A stretch of DNA of 64,000 nt from VAZQ01 sp035693615 (GTDB lineage Bacteria; Pseudomonadota; Alphaproteobacteria; Rhizobiales; Xanthobacteraceae): contig DASSGH010000075.1 in NCBI GenBank assembly GCA_035693615.1, positions 1 through 64,000 on the forward strand, in the 5' to 3' direction. The position numbers and the translations under genes are program-made. Numbering within the stretch: the first letter of the stretch is position 1; the number at the start of each line of letters is the position of its first letter. Shown piece after piece: positions 17,283-28,369 of the stretch. Below the pieces are notes generated by a model that made no database searches, had not been told where the DNA came from, and was given only the letters and a program-made list of their open reading frames with translations.

Positions 17283-18263
17283 ATGCGCGCTGCCTATTAC
17301 GAGAAGAACGGCGCGGCCCGCGAGGTGCTGCGCGTCGCCGAGTTGGAGACGCCAGAGCCGGGACCCGGCGAGGTTCGGGTGCGGCTTGCCGCCTCCGGCG
17401 TCAATCCTTCCGATGTCAAGAGCCGCGCCGGCTCGACCCGCAAGATTGCGTTTCCCCGCGTCATCCCCCACAGCGACGGCGCGGGCGAGATCGACCGCGT
17501 TGGCGAAGGCGTTTCGCCCTCGCGCGTGGGCGAGCGGGTGTGGGTTTGGAACGGCCAGTGGCGTCGCCCGTTCGGTACCGCCGCCCAATCGATCGTGCTG
17601 CCCTCGGAGCAGGCCGTGCCTTTGCCCACCAACATCAGCATGGAGGCCGGAGCATGCCTCGGCATTCCGGCCTACACCGCCTATCAGGCGGTGGAGCTCG
17701 CCGGGTGCGAAGGGGGCTCGAGCGTCCTCGTCGCCGGCGGCGCCGGGGCGGTGGGCCATTACGCCATCCAGTTGGCGAAGAAACGCAGGGCCACCGTCAT
17801 CACCACCGTCAGCTCGCCGAGCAAGGGCGAGATCGCCCGGCGCGCCGGCGCCGATCATGTCATCGACTACCGGCGGGAGGACGTCGGCGAGCGCGTGATG
17901 GCCATCACCGCAAAACGCGGCGTGAACGCGGTGATCGAACTCGATCTCGGCGCCAATGCGCGGCTGTTGCCCGCTGTGCTCGCGCCGAACGCCGTCGTGG
18001 CGATCTACGGCAGCGGCACGCCCGAGGTGTCGATTCCGTTCCAATTTCTGCTTCAGAACAGCATCACGCTGAAATTTTTCCTGGTCTATCTGATGCCGCC
18101 GCAGCTGCGCGCACGCGCAACCGCCGACATCACGCGCATGCTGGAGCGCGGCGAGCTCATCCACAACGTGGCGCAGACCTTCAATCTCGGCGAGATCGTC
18201 GCCGCGCATGAAGCAGTCGAGTCCGGCAAGGCGATGGGCAATATCGTCGTCAGCACCGCTTAG
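17283..18263 (+). CDS. Zinc-independent NADPH:quinone oxidoreductase (MDR superfamily)
   Basis: 326 residues with a GroES-like N-terminal domain (GVNPSDVKSRAG, VIPHSDGAGEIDRVGEGV) and a Rossmann domain with AGGAGAVGHYAIQLAKK at about residues 151-167. The structural zinc cysteines of alcohol dehydrogenases are missing, as in the QOR/zeta-crystallin class, which reduces quinones or enones with NADPH. AAGGAG at 17272-17277 supports the start. Its position between recF and gyrB is a passenger position, not a replication role. Confidence 0.88.
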   Translation: MRAAYYEKNGAAREVLRVAELETPEPGPGEVRVRLAASGVNPSDVKSRAGSTRKIAFPRVIPHSDGAGEIDRVGEGVSPSRVGERVWVWNGQWRRPFGTAAQSIVLPSEQAVPLPTNISMEAGACLGIPAYTAYQAVELAGCEGGSSVLVAGGAGAVGHYAIQLAKKRRATVITTVSSPSKGEIARRAGADHVIDYRREDVGERVMAITAKRGVNAVIELDLGANARLLPAVLAPNAVVAIYGSGTPEVSIPFQFLLQNSITLKFFLVYLMPPQLRARATADITRMLERGELIHNVAQTFNLGEIVAAHEAVESGKAMGNIVVSTA

Positions 18264-18577
18264 CGCCCGCTCGCGTTTGCGGTTGGTAACTGCACGCACG
18301 CCGAGGGTTGCGATCTGCGCGTGAACTTGCGTTCCCGCGGCTTTCGTTTGCGGCGACAGGACACTCGAAACCGGCGGCGCCGGAGGCGCAAAATGGGGGC
18401 GCCGGAGAGGGGGGCAAAGCAGCCATTTCCGGGGCTTTTTTTGGGCCGCGCCTTGCCTTGAAATTTCAAAAAAAACAGCTACTTACAGGTCATCACTTTG
18501 GGCTGTACGACACCCCTTTTTCGTGTCAAACCAAACCCGATTTACCCGTCACTTGCGAAACTGATTCGACGTCATCC
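18264..18577. other. Intergenic region upstream of gyrB
   Basis: No gene. The region should contain the gyrB promoter. It holds an A/T-rich stretch around 18455-18485 with a perfect 12-bp palindrome TTGAAATTTCAA (18458-18469), a candidate regulatory site, and a small inverted repeat GACAC/GTGTC around a CCCTTTTTC loop near 18510. I do not see a clean -35/-10 pair. Confidence 0.4.
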
Positions 18578-21007
<2,430 letters not shown>

Positions 21008-21022
21008 ATCACGAACCGATCA

Positions 21023-22375
21023 TCAGAGGTGCACGGCCTCTGAACTCTGCTGACCTACGCCCGAACGGTGTTTCGCCCAGCTTGAGGCGCTGCGCCGCGC
21101 CGCGTCGGTCTTCTGCCAATAGGCCTGCCAGCCCTCGGTCGGACCGATGCCGTCGATCGCCGCCGGGCCGGTGATCTTCGCCGCCTGGGCAACATCGAGC
21201 ACCATCAGCGGCTTGCCGCCATTTGCGGCCTCATCGATGGCGCGGCGCAGGATGCGCCGATAGGCGCTGATCGCCTTGTCCGACTGCCCGAGATGTTCCT
21301 TGGTGCGATCCTGGATCGGGCCCATCGATTCGCAGGCCCACTGATCGTGCACGTTGATATCGGCGCCCATGCCGGTGAACGTCTCGTGTTCCTGCTCGTG
21401 TGCATTGAACCCGTAATCGTTGCTCTTGTTCTTGCGCGGGATGTAATCCGGCAGCTCGTAGAGCTCGAGCCGCTGGCGTCGCATCTCGTCCTTGTCGACC
21501 GGCGCACCGAAGCTGGTGAAGATGGCGTACCAGTAATGCCTGTGATCATCGATCGGCACGTGCCATTGCGTGATCGTCATCTCGCTCGACATGGGAATGA
21601 CGAAGCCGTGAGGAAACACCAGGTTGGTGACGCGCACGTGGGAGTTGGCGCCGCTGATGCGGCGCAACGTGATCACCCGCATGCCGTAATCGGTCGGCTC
21701 GACCTCGATCTGCGGGCGCGGAAACTCGCGCATGATCCGCGTCATCGGCATGTCGGAGTCGATCGATTTGTCGCGAAACAGCTTGCCGTAGCCTTGCGAC
21801 GGCTCCTCATCGTGAAAGAAGCGATGCAGGAACGAGGTGTGGGCTGGGTCGATGCCCACTTCCAGGGACTGCAGCCAGTTGCAGTCGATCATGCCCTTGA
21901 ACGCGAAGGTATGGCTGGCGGGAGCGGTGAAACAGTCGAATTGCGCAAACGCGGGCGGTTCGCCCGGCCCCAGATAGGCGAACAGGACGCCGCTTTTCTC
22001 GACCACCGGGTAAGCCTTGTGCCGGATGTTGGCGCACATGCGGCTGCCCTCCGGCTCGGCCGGCGTCTCCAGGCACTGCCCCGTCACGTCGAACAGCCAG
22101 CCGTGGAAGGCACAGCGCAAGCCGCCGTGCTCGAGGCGGCCGAAGGCGAGGTCGGTCCCCCGATGCGGACAGGCGCGCTCGATCAGGCCATAGCGGCCAT
22201 TATCGTCGCGGAAGATGACAAGGTTTTCGCCGAGCAGGCGGACGGGCTTGAGTGGCCGGTTGTCGGGCAATTCATCGACCAGCGCCGCAGGCTGCCAGTA
22301 GCACCGCATCAGCTTGCCCGCAGGCGTGCCCAGACCGGTGCGGGTGAGAAGATCGTTTTGCTCGGCACTCAACAT
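21023..22375 (-). CDS. Rieske aromatic ring-hydroxylating oxygenase, alpha subunit (phthalate 4,5-dioxygenase type)
   Basis: 450 residues. The Rieske cluster ligands are C69, H71, C88 and H91 in CPHRGTD...CAFHGW, and the mononuclear iron site includes D176, H179 and H184 in GIDPAHTSFLH. The N-terminus (LSAEQNDLLTRTGLGTPAGK) is that of the phthalate 4,5-dioxygenase/vanillate demethylase-type one-component oxygenases, which need a PDR/VanB reductase. A suitable reductase is encoded 34 kb away at 55757. It hydroxylates or demethylates an aromatic acid; the substrate is not known. It is a single-gene unit convergent with gyrB. Confidence 0.92.
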   Translation of the reverse strand: MLSAEQNDLLTRTGLGTPAGKLMRCYWQPAALVDELPDNRPLKPVRLLGENLVIFRDDNGRYGLIERACPHRGTDLAFGRLEHGGLRCAFHGWLFDVTGQCLETPAEPEGSRMCANIRHKAYPVVEKSGVLFAYLGPGEPPAFAQFDCFTAPASHTFAFKGMIDCNWLQSLEVGIDPAHTSFLHRFFHDEEPSQGYGKLFRDKSIDSDMPMTRIMREFPRPQIEVEPTDYGMRVITLRRISGANSHVRVTNLVFPHGFVIPMSSEMTITQWHVPIDDHRHYWYAIFTSFGAPVDKDEMRRQRLELYELPDYIPRKNKSNDYGFNAHEQEHETFTGMGADINVHDQWACESMGPIQDRTKEHLGQSDKAISAYRRILRRAIDEAANGGKPLMVLDVAQAAKITGPAAIDGIGPTEGWQAYWQKTDAARRSASSWAKHRSGVGQQSSEAVHL

Positions 22376-22532
22376 GCCCGATCCATTCCTTCAAGCAGTT
22401 CGGAGCAAACCTTACCGGATCGAGCGCGATGAGTGCCAGTCCTTCCGATGCCCGCTCCCTCCGCGCGAGCCGCGGCCGGGAACCTCACTTGATCTCCCGG
22501 CGTTGACCGTTGCATGGCCCAAGGAGCAAATC

Positions 22533-22688
22533 ATGCGCGAGGAAAGCGGGCGTAAAGTCGAGACCGGCGTTGAAGCGCGGGCAGGATTTCTCGATCGTCC
22601 CGTGCTCATCGTCTTGGGGGTGAGCTTGGCGCTCGCCTTGGTCGTTTTCGGCGCGCTGTGGCTCGGCTTTTTCAGCTTCGGCGCTTGA
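22533..22688 (+). CDS. Small single-span membrane protein, 51 residues
   Basis: 51 residues from ATG 22533 with AAGGAG 6 bases upstream (22521-22526). A charged N-terminus (REESGRKVETGVEARAGFLD) is followed by one hydrophobic helix (PVLIVLGVSLALALVVFGAL) and an aromatic end (WLGFFSFGA). The good ribosome site and the clean amphipathic-to-hydrophobic layout argue that it is real. It sits alone between two minus-strand genes. Function unknown. Confidence 0.6.
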   Translation: MREESGRKVETGVEARAGFLDRPVLIVLGVSLALALVVFGALWLGFFSFGA

Positions 22689-22703
22689 CGCGCGAATCCC
22701 GTC

Positions 22704-23549
22704 TCAATGGCCGGGCAGCACCATCACCTTGGGCGCGGCCGGCAGGCTCGCCTTTGCGATCACCAACGACGGGATCTCGCTTGTTTCCACCGTCCAGTTC
22801 TGGCGTGCCCGGTCGAGGAAGCGACTGAGGGTGTACGTGCTGAAATAGTGCATCGGGATCATCAGCGGCGCCTTGAGCGCCTGCAGAACTTCCATCATCC
22901 CCTCGAGATCGAGCGTGTAGCTGCCGTCGACCGGAACTAGGACGACGTCCACGCGGCCGATCTCGTCCAGTTGCTGCTGGGTGAGCGTGTGGTGCAGATG
23001 GCCCAGATGGGCGATGCACATGTTCGCCGTCTCGACAATAAAGATGGAATTGCCGTGCCGTTCGGTGCCGCCGCGCCAGTCGCGAATGTTGGTCGGCACG
23101 TTGCGTACGCGCACGTCCTTGACCGTGATGTCGTAGCGCGCGGGCTGATCGGGCGTCGGCCCCCAGCCGCGCAGCACATGCTTGATGCCCGGATCGGGCA
23201 GATCGGTGAAATGCGTCGTGTGCGCATGGTTCATGGTGACGATATCCGGCAGGAGCGGCGGCCGGACGTAGTCGTTGTAGTCGGTTGCAATGCGCACGAG
23301 CTGCGGGCTCTCGATCAGGAAGGTCGAATGGCCCACATATGTAAGGCGGACCTGATCCGCATTGAGCGCGAGACGAAACGCGGCTGGAACGATGCGCGGC
23401 GCGTCAACGGCCACCAGACCGGGGCAGTTCTGCGCGGCTTCCGGCTTGGGCGGCGGCGCCGCTACCTGCGCGAGCGACGCGGCATGTGAGGCGAACAGTC
23501 CTGACGCGGCGAGCGCCGCCGTGCGAACGACAACCGCGATGTCGAGCAT
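22704..23549 (-). CDS. Exported MBL-fold metallo-hydrolase
   Basis: About 281 residues from ATG 23549; the longer ORF to 23633 is unlikely. A signal peptide precedes the domain (LDIAVVVRTAALAASGLFASHAA), so it is probably periplasmic. The UlaG/N-acyl-PE-phospholipase-D-like beta-lactamase fold shows YVGHSTFLIE, MNHAHTTHFTD, HGNSIFIVE and a terminal MHYFSTYT. The THxHxDH motif is modified (MNHAHTTHF), so the metal set may differ from classical members. Substrate unknown. It lies upstream of the CTAG-ended palindromes. Confidence 0.75.
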   Translation of the reverse strand: MLDIAVVVRTAALAASGLFASHAASLAQVAAPPPKPEAAQNCPGLVAVDAPRIVPAAFRLALNADQVRLTYVGHSTFLIESPQLVRIATDYNDYVRPPLLPDIVTMNHAHTTHFTDLPDPGIKHVLRGWGPTPDQPARYDITVKDVRVRNVPTNIRDWRGGTERHGNSIFIVETANMCIAHLGHLHHTLTQQQLDEIGRVDVVLVPVDGSYTLDLEGMMEVLQALKAPLMIPMHYFSTYTLSRFLDRARQNWTVETSEIPSLVIAKASLPAAPKVMVLPGH

Positions 23550-23695
23550 CGAGCAATCCTTCCGTGCGAATCGCCGGCCTCCGCCGGCGAGCGGGCGCGG
23601 GGAAATTTGCCACGGATCGGGGGTGCGCCGCACGCCCCGGCGGGCGAAAGGGGTAATGCCGGTCGTTGGCAGCTGCGGTCGTCGGCGCGAGCGAC

Positions 23696-23772
23696 CTAGT
23701 GTGGTGGTTCAGAAGTCCGCTCATTCTTGCAGCGAGTCCGAAATGCGGACTTCTGAACCAAAGCCACCCTAG
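23696..23772. repeat. Palindromic element 1 with CTAG ends (77 bp)
   Basis: It begins and ends with CTAG. The arms contain the perfect 15-bp pair GGTTCAGAAGTCCGC / GCGGACTTCTGAACC plus imperfect outer parts (GTGTGGT against AGCCACC), around a loop of about 24 bases. CTAG is rare in proteobacterial DNA, so the ends are notable. It resembles a small MITE-like or REP-like extragenic palindrome. Confidence 0.75.
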
Positions 23773-23784
23773 ATCAATAAGTTG

Positions 23785-23859
23785 CTAGTGTCCTTCGATT
23801 CCGAAGTTCGCAAACGAGGCTGCAGCACAATGATGCGAACTTCGGAATCGGGACACTAG
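23785..23859. repeat. Palindromic element 2 with CTAG ends (75 bp)
   Basis: It starts CTAGTGTCC and ends GGACACTAG. The arms GATTCCGAAGTTCGCA / TGCGAACTTCGGAATC pair perfectly over 16 bp, with one 2-base asymmetry further out and a 21-base loop containing CTGCAG. It lies 12 bases after element 1 and shares its layout (CTAG ends, similar length, TGCAG in the loop), so the two look like diverged members of one family. Confidence 0.78.
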
Positions 23860-23870
23860 CGATCCCTCGA

Positions 23871-24800
23871 TCAGCGCGGCGACATGATCAGGCCGCGCGG
23901 GGTCACCACGACCCAGCGGCCGTCTTGCTTGCGGATTGCGTCCACACGCCCGAGTCCCGGCACGACGTCACCCGGGTCAACCTCGATGAGGCCCATGCGG
24001 CCTTCCAGCAGCGCGGTGCCGCGATGGACATCGCGTACTACCCATCCTTCGACGGCCCCGGGCTTGCCCCCTTGGGTTGCGAGCCCCGCCGGCGGCAGGA
24101 TCGCCCCCGTCACATCCTTGGCAGCGGATGCGGCCTCGCCGCGGGACAGACGCTCGAGCGCCTCGATCGCCTTGTTGAGCTTGGCGACCGGCTCGGCCTG
24201 AGCGCGCTCGACGCGGTCGAGGCGCTCGCCGATCCTGGTGATTTGCGCCGCGACGTTGCGGCTGGCGGAATCCATGCTCAGCTTCAGCGCGGCGAGGTCG
24301 GTCCGCGCCTGCACGACGTTCTCTTTGAGCGCCTGGATGTCCTCCATGCCCGTTCGGCCTGCCGCTGCGGCCGTAGCCGCCGGCCGGGCGAGCCCGTAGC
24401 CGGCCAGCGCGCCGACCATCGCGCCGAGGGCCGCGGCCAGCGCGAGCGCAGCCGCCAATAGCGTAAACCGGGTGGCACGACGCGCCTCCTCGCCAGCCCC
24501 CGGCAGCGCGTCTTCCGCATCCGCGGCAGCTTTGCCGCGGGACGGCTTGGGTTGATCGATGCCCGGAGCGACGTGCAGGCTAGCGGGGCGGCCGCTCGAA
24601 TCTGCCTGCGGCGCCGCGGTTTTGGTCGCGCTCTCGAGCGCGCCGGCTCCGTTCTGGGAGGCCGCGCCCTCGCCCGCATCCGCACCGGCCGATGCCGCGT
24701 TGGAAGTTTTCTTTGCGTGCGGTTCGGTTGCCGACGCGCCCGAGGCTTCGGCCTCGCCGGACGGCGCGCGCGTGTCCTCGATGATCTCGTGCTTACCCAT
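23871..24800 (-). CDS. Single-span membrane protein with coiled coil, unknown function
   Basis: About 309 residues from ATG 24800 (GAGGA upstream); the longer ORF start at 24878 is weaker. An Ala/Ser/Glu-rich disordered cytoplasmic N-terminus (about 1-115) leads to one transmembrane helix (about 118-142, LLAAALALAAALGAMVGALA). A predicted coiled coil follows (MEDIQALKENVVQARTDLAA... to about 225), then a small beta-rich C-terminal domain (GWVVRDVHRGTALLEGRMGL, GDVVPGLGRVDAI). The end resembles periplasmic domains of Hyphomicrobiales cell-envelope proteins, but I cannot name it. Confidence 0.75.
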   Translation of the reverse strand: MGKHEIIEDTRAPSGEAEASGASATEPHAKKTSNAASAGADAGEGAASQNGAGALESATKTAAPQADSSGRPASLHVAPGIDQPKPSRGKAAADAEDALPGAGEEARRATRFTLLAAALALAAALGAMVGALAGYGLARPAATAAAAGRTGMEDIQALKENVVQARTDLAALKLSMDSASRNVAAQITRIGERLDRVERAQAEPVAKLNKAIEALERLSRGEAASAAKDVTGAILPPAGLATQGGKPGAVEGWVVRDVHRGTALLEGRMGLIEVDPGDVVPGLGRVDAIRKQDGRWVVVTPRGLIMSPR

Positions 24801-24916
24801 GGGACGTCCTCGATGCGGCGGCGAATTGGACCGCATCACGGTTACCAACTGGTTAGCGTGGTTACGCGCGCTCCCCACCGTGCCGTGAGGGCCGATCGTG
24901 CGCCCGAATAACGGCG

Positions 24917-25633
24917 TTACACGCCCAGGTATCGGTGCTGAACCGCCGGCGCGGTCGCAAGCTCGCTGGAACTACCGCTCCATACGACTTTGCCGCGCTC
25001 GATTAGATAATGACGATCGGCGATGCGGATCAGCGCCGCGACGTTCTTGTCGATCACCAGGATCGACTGGCCGGCGTCCTTGAGGCGCGTGAGGCACTCC
25101 CAGATTTCGGCGCGGATGAGCGGTGCGAGCCCCTCGGTCGCTTCGTCCAGGATCAAGAGCCGAGGATTGGTCATCAGCGCGCGACCGATCGCCAGCATCT
25201 GCTGTTCGCCGCCGGAGAGCTGGTTCGCCATATTGGCGATGCGCTCGGCCAGCCGCGGAAACAGCTCACATACTTTGTCCAGCGTCCAAGGCTCCGCCGC
25301 GCGGCTCCGATTCGCCGCCGTCGCGATCAGATTCTCCCGCGCCGTAAGATTAGGGAAAACCTGGCGGCCCTCAGGAACCAGTCCGATGCCGAGCTTGGCG
25401 ACCTGGTAGGCGGGGAGACCGCGGATTTCCCGTCCGCCGAAACGGATGGAGCCCGTCATTGCCGCGGTGAGGCCCATGATCGAACGCACGGTCGTGGTCT
25501 TGCCCATCCCGTTGCGGCCCATGAGCGTCACCACCTCGCCCGGCGCGATCGCCAACGACATCCCGAACAGGACCTGGCTTAGCCCGTAGCAGGTCTCGAT
25601 GTTCGATACTTCGAGCAGCGAAGAGCTAGCCAC
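24917..25633 (-). CDS. livF: Branched-chain amino acid-type ABC transporter, ATPase LivF
   Basis: 238 residues from a GTG at 25633 (VASSSLLEVSNIETCYG), which overlaps the end of livG by 8 bases. Walker A GRNGMGKTTT, signature LSGGEQQMLAIGRAL and Walker B LLILDEATEGLAP, with PEGRQVFPNLTARENL typical of LivF. It is the second ATPase of a HAAT-family importer. It is the last gene of the minus-strand operon after the binding protein, livH, livM and livG. The ligand may be an amino acid or, given the setting, an aromatic acid. Confidence 0.93.
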   Translation of the reverse strand: MASSSLLEVSNIETCYGLSQVLFGMSLAIAPGEVVTLMGRNGMGKTTTVRSIMGLTAAMTGSIRFGGREIRGLPAYQVAKLGIGLVPEGRQVFPNLTARENLIATAANRSRAAEPWTLDKVCELFPRLAERIANMANQLSGGEQQMLAIGRALMTNPRLLILDEATEGLAPLIRAEIWECLTRLKDAGQSILVIDKNVAALIRIADRHYLIERGKVVWSGSSSELATAPAVQHRYLGV

Positions 25634-26387
25634 GATGCTCCTCCTGCTCGCCGAGATAGGCTTGTCGCACCTCGGCATTGGCCCGGATCGCCTCCGGCGG
25701 GCCGGAGGCGATGATGCGGCCATAGACCAGAACGGTGATCCGGTCGGCCAGCGCGAACACGGCTTCCATATCATGCTCGATCAAGAGGATGGTCAGGCCG
25801 CCCTTGAGCGCGCGCAACGTCTTGACCATGCGCGCGCTCTCGTCCGGTCCCATGCCCGCCATCGGCTCGTCGAGCAAGAGCATGCGCGGGGTGGTGGCAA
25901 GCGCCATGGCAATCTCGAGCTGGCGGTGCTCGCCGTGACTGAGATTGGAGACGATCACGTCCTCGCGTGCGGCAAGTCCGACGCGCGCCAGCGCTGCGCG
26001 CGCGGGGGTACGCAACTCGACTTCCCGGCGGGCGTTGCGCCAGAAGCGAAACGAGTGACCGGCATGGGCTTGCACGGCGAGCGCCACGTTGTCGAGCGCA
26101 GTGAAATCGAGGAACAAGGAGGTGATCTGAAACGAGCGGGCGAGGCCAAGCTGGCTGCGGCGATCGACGGACAGCGCGGTGACGTCGTGGCCTTCGAAAC
26201 GGATGCGTCCGCCGTCAGGGGCGATCTCGCCCGCCAGTTGGCCGATCAGGGTGGTTTTGCCCGCGCCGTTTGGGCCGATGATGGCGTGCAGCTCCCCTTT
26301 CGGCACGCAAAGCGAAATGGCATCCGAGGCGATGACGCCGCCGAAGCGCTTGGTCAGCGCCTCAATCTCCAGCGACGGATCAGCCAC
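25626..26387 (-). CDS. livG: Branched-chain amino acid-type ABC transporter, ATPase LivG
   Basis: 253 residues from a GTG at 26387 (VADPSLEIEALTKRFGG). This start overlaps the livM stop by 8 bases, the same overlap as at the livG-livF junction. The upstream extension of the frame is the shadow of livM. Walker A GPNGAGKTT, signature LSHGEHRQLEIAMAL (an S-H-G variant of LSGGE) and Walker B LLLDEPMAGM. It powers transport jointly with LivF. Confidence 0.93.
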   Translation of the reverse strand: MADPSLEIEALTKRFGGVIASDAISLCVPKGELHAIIGPNGAGKTTLIGQLAGEIAPDGGRIRFEGHDVTALSVDRRSQLGLARSFQITSLFLDFTALDNVALAVQAHAGHSFRFWRNARREVELRTPARAALARVGLAAREDVIVSNLSHGEHRQLEIAMALATTPRMLLLDEPMAGMGPDESARMVKTLRALKGGLTILLIEHDMEAVFALADRITVLVYGRIIASGPPEAIRANAEVRQAYLGEQEEHRG

Positions 26388-27375
26388 GGCGCATCCCCGC
26401 CAGCAGCCCGTCGATGCCGCCGCGCGCAAACAGGACGACCAGCAGGAACAGTGGTCCGAGCACGATCTGCCAGTATTCCGCCATGCGCACCGCGGCATCG
26501 CCAAACACGGGCGACGCCGAGACACGGATCAGCACCGGAAGCGCCTCCTCCAGCGACAGCAGCGCGACCGCACCGATCAGCGGGCCGAATGACGATGCCA
26601 TGCCGCCGAGGACGACCATGACGATGAGATCGCCCGAGCGCGTCCAGTGCATGGTTGCCGGACTGATGAATCCGGTGTGATTGGCCAGCAGCGCGCCGGC
26701 GAGCCCGCAGATCGCGCCGGCGATGACGAACGCGGTGAGGCGGTAGCGAAACGTCGCAAAACCGATCGCCCGCATGCGCCGATCGTTCGAGCGGGCGCCT
26801 TGGATGACCAGGCCGAAGCGCGAATTCACCAGCCGGGCGACAAGATAGATGGTGAGGACCAGCAGCACCAAGCAGAGATAGTAGAACTGGGTGCGGTCGG
26901 AGAGGTTGAGGAGGCCGGCGAATTGGCTGCGCCGCCGGATGGTCAGCCCGTCGTCGGCGCCGTACCGGTCGAGCCCGACGCCGAAGTAATAGACAAGCTG
27001 GGCGAAGGCGAGCGTGATCATGATGAAATAGACGCCGCGGGTGCGCAGGGAGAGCGCCCCGACGAGCAGCGCGAACAGCGCGCTGACCAGGATTGCGACC
27101 GGCCATTGCACAAAACCGGAGCTCGTGCCTTCCTGGGCCAGGATACCGACCGCATAGCCGCCGATGCCGAGATAGACGGCATGCCCGAAACTCACCATGC
27201 CGCCGTAGCCGAGGATCAAGTTGAGGCTCGTCGCCGCTATGCCGAGAATGATGACGCGCGTGAACAGAGTGACGAGGAACGTGTTTGCCGTCACCGCCGC
27301 ATAGACCGGCATGGCGGCGAGAAGGAGCATCAGAACGGCGATCACCACATTGCGGGGCGTGAGCGCTGCGGTCAT
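26380..27375 (-). CDS. livM: Branched-chain amino acid-type ABC transporter, permease LivM
   Basis: 331 residues with about 8-10 hydrophobic helices. It has the family motif LNLILGYGGMVSFGHAVYLGIGGYA near residue 50, and ANHTGFISPATMHWTRSGDL followed by VLGGMASSFGPLIGAV, the permease-ATPase contact region. Its start overlaps the livH stop by 4 bases (ATGA), indicating coupled translation. It forms the membrane channel with LivH. Confidence 0.93.
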   Translation of the reverse strand: MTAALTPRNVVIAVLMLLLAAMPVYAAVTANTFLVTLFTRVIILGIAATSLNLILGYGGMVSFGHAVYLGIGGYAVGILAQEGTSSGFVQWPVAILVSALFALLVGALSLRTRGVYFIMITLAFAQLVYYFGVGLDRYGADDGLTIRRRSQFAGLLNLSDRTQFYYLCLVLLVLTIYLVARLVNSRFGLVIQGARSNDRRMRAIGFATFRYRLTAFVIAGAICGLAGALLANHTGFISPATMHWTRSGDLIVMVVLGGMASSFGPLIGAVALLSLEEALPVLIRVSASPVFGDAAVRMAEYWQIVLGPLFLLVVLFARGGIDGLLAGMRRG

Positions 27376-28289
27376 TTGCTCGATACCGGAAACAGACCCT
27401 CCGGCCGCAACACCAACACGATCGCCATCAGCAGGTAAATCATCATCGACGACATCGCCGGCGCGACCGTGGACGCCCCGCGCGAGCTCAAGACTAGCCG
27501 AAGCAGATCCGGCAGGAACGCCCGTCCGATCGTGTCGATGAGGCCAACCAGAATGGCGGCGATGAAGGCGCCGCGAATCGAACCGATGCCGCCGATGATG
27601 ATCACCACGAAGGCGAGGATCAAAATGTTCTCGCCCATGCCGATCTGCACGGTGAGGATCGGCGCCTGCATCAGTCCGGCGAGCCCGGCAAGCGCCGCGC
27701 CGAGGCCAAACACCAACGTATAGAGCAGGCTGATGTTGACGCCGAGCGCGCCGGTCATCTCACGGTTGGAAGCGCCGGCGCGAACGAGCATGCCGAGGCG
27801 GGTGCGCATCACTAGGACGTAGAGGAATAGCGCGACGAGTAGCGCCGTCAGGATGATCGCGATGCGGTAGGTCGGGTAAAAAAGCCCCGGCAGAATCTCG
27901 ACCGGGGAGATGAGCCACATCGGCAGCGACAGGCTCATTCCGGCCGGGCCCCAAACGAGCCGCACCAGCTCGTTGAAGAACAGAATCAAGCCGAAGGTTC
28001 CGAGCACATGATCGAGATGGTCGCGCCCGTAGAGCCGGCGCAGCGCCACCACTTCGAGCGCCATCCCGACCACAAGCGTGGCGGCGAGCGCCAGCAGCGC
28101 TCCGAGGACGAAACTGTCGGTCCAAGCCGCGAAAGTCGCGGCGAAATACGCCCCCAGCATGTACAGCGAGCCGTGGGCGAGATTCACCAGATCCATGATG
28201 CCGAAGACGAGCGTGAGCCCGGCGGCGAGCAGAAACAGCAGCAGCCCGAACTGCAGACCGTTCAGACACTGTTCGATAAACAACAGCAT
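27372..28289 (-). CDS. livH: Branched-chain amino acid-type ABC transporter, permease LivH
   Basis: 305 residues, about 8 transmembrane helices. LivH hallmarks are present: N-terminal ECLNGLQFGLLLFLLAAGLTL-like helix, NLAHGSLYMLGAY near residue 36, and IGGIGSIRGAFIAAILVGL near residue 230, the EAA-like loop that docks on the ATPases. It follows the binding-protein gene by 80 bases and precedes livM with a 4-base overlap. Confidence 0.93.
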   Translation of the reverse strand: MLLFIEQCLNGLQFGLLLFLLAAGLTLVFGIMDLVNLAHGSLYMLGAYFAATFAAWTDSFVLGALLALAATLVVGMALEVVALRRLYGRDHLDHVLGTFGLILFFNELVRLVWGPAGMSLSLPMWLISPVEILPGLFYPTYRIAIILTALLVALFLYVLVMRTRLGMLVRAGASNREMTGALGVNISLLYTLVFGLGAALAGLAGLMQAPILTVQIGMGENILILAFVVIIIGGIGSIRGAFIAAILVGLIDTIGRAFLPDLLRLVLSSRGASTVAPAMSSMMIYLLMAIVLVLRPEGLFPVSSK

Positions 28290-28369
28290 CGGATTGTGAC
28301 GGACGATGGCCGGACCTGTCGGCCCGTCATTCTAGCGCCGTCTGTCCTCCGTCCGCCCCGCTCGCCCCG

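Larger units (their letters stand above)
23550..23870. other. Gap carrying two tandem palindromic elements
   Basis: There is no gene. The first about 145 bases are the presumed promoter region of the metallo-hydrolase; the rest consists of two palindromic repeat units, listed separately. Confidence 0.5.

Noticed and set aside
16521..18299. 592-codon minus-strand open frame across recF and the quinone oxidoreductase
   Set aside because: It is the antisense of two well-supported genes; its product is Arg/His/Gly-rich with no domain. High-GC DNA commonly leaves such frames open.
25634..25774. Longer N-terminus for LivF
   Set aside because: The added residues are a frame-shadow of livG; the GTG at 25633 starts right at the homologous sequence.
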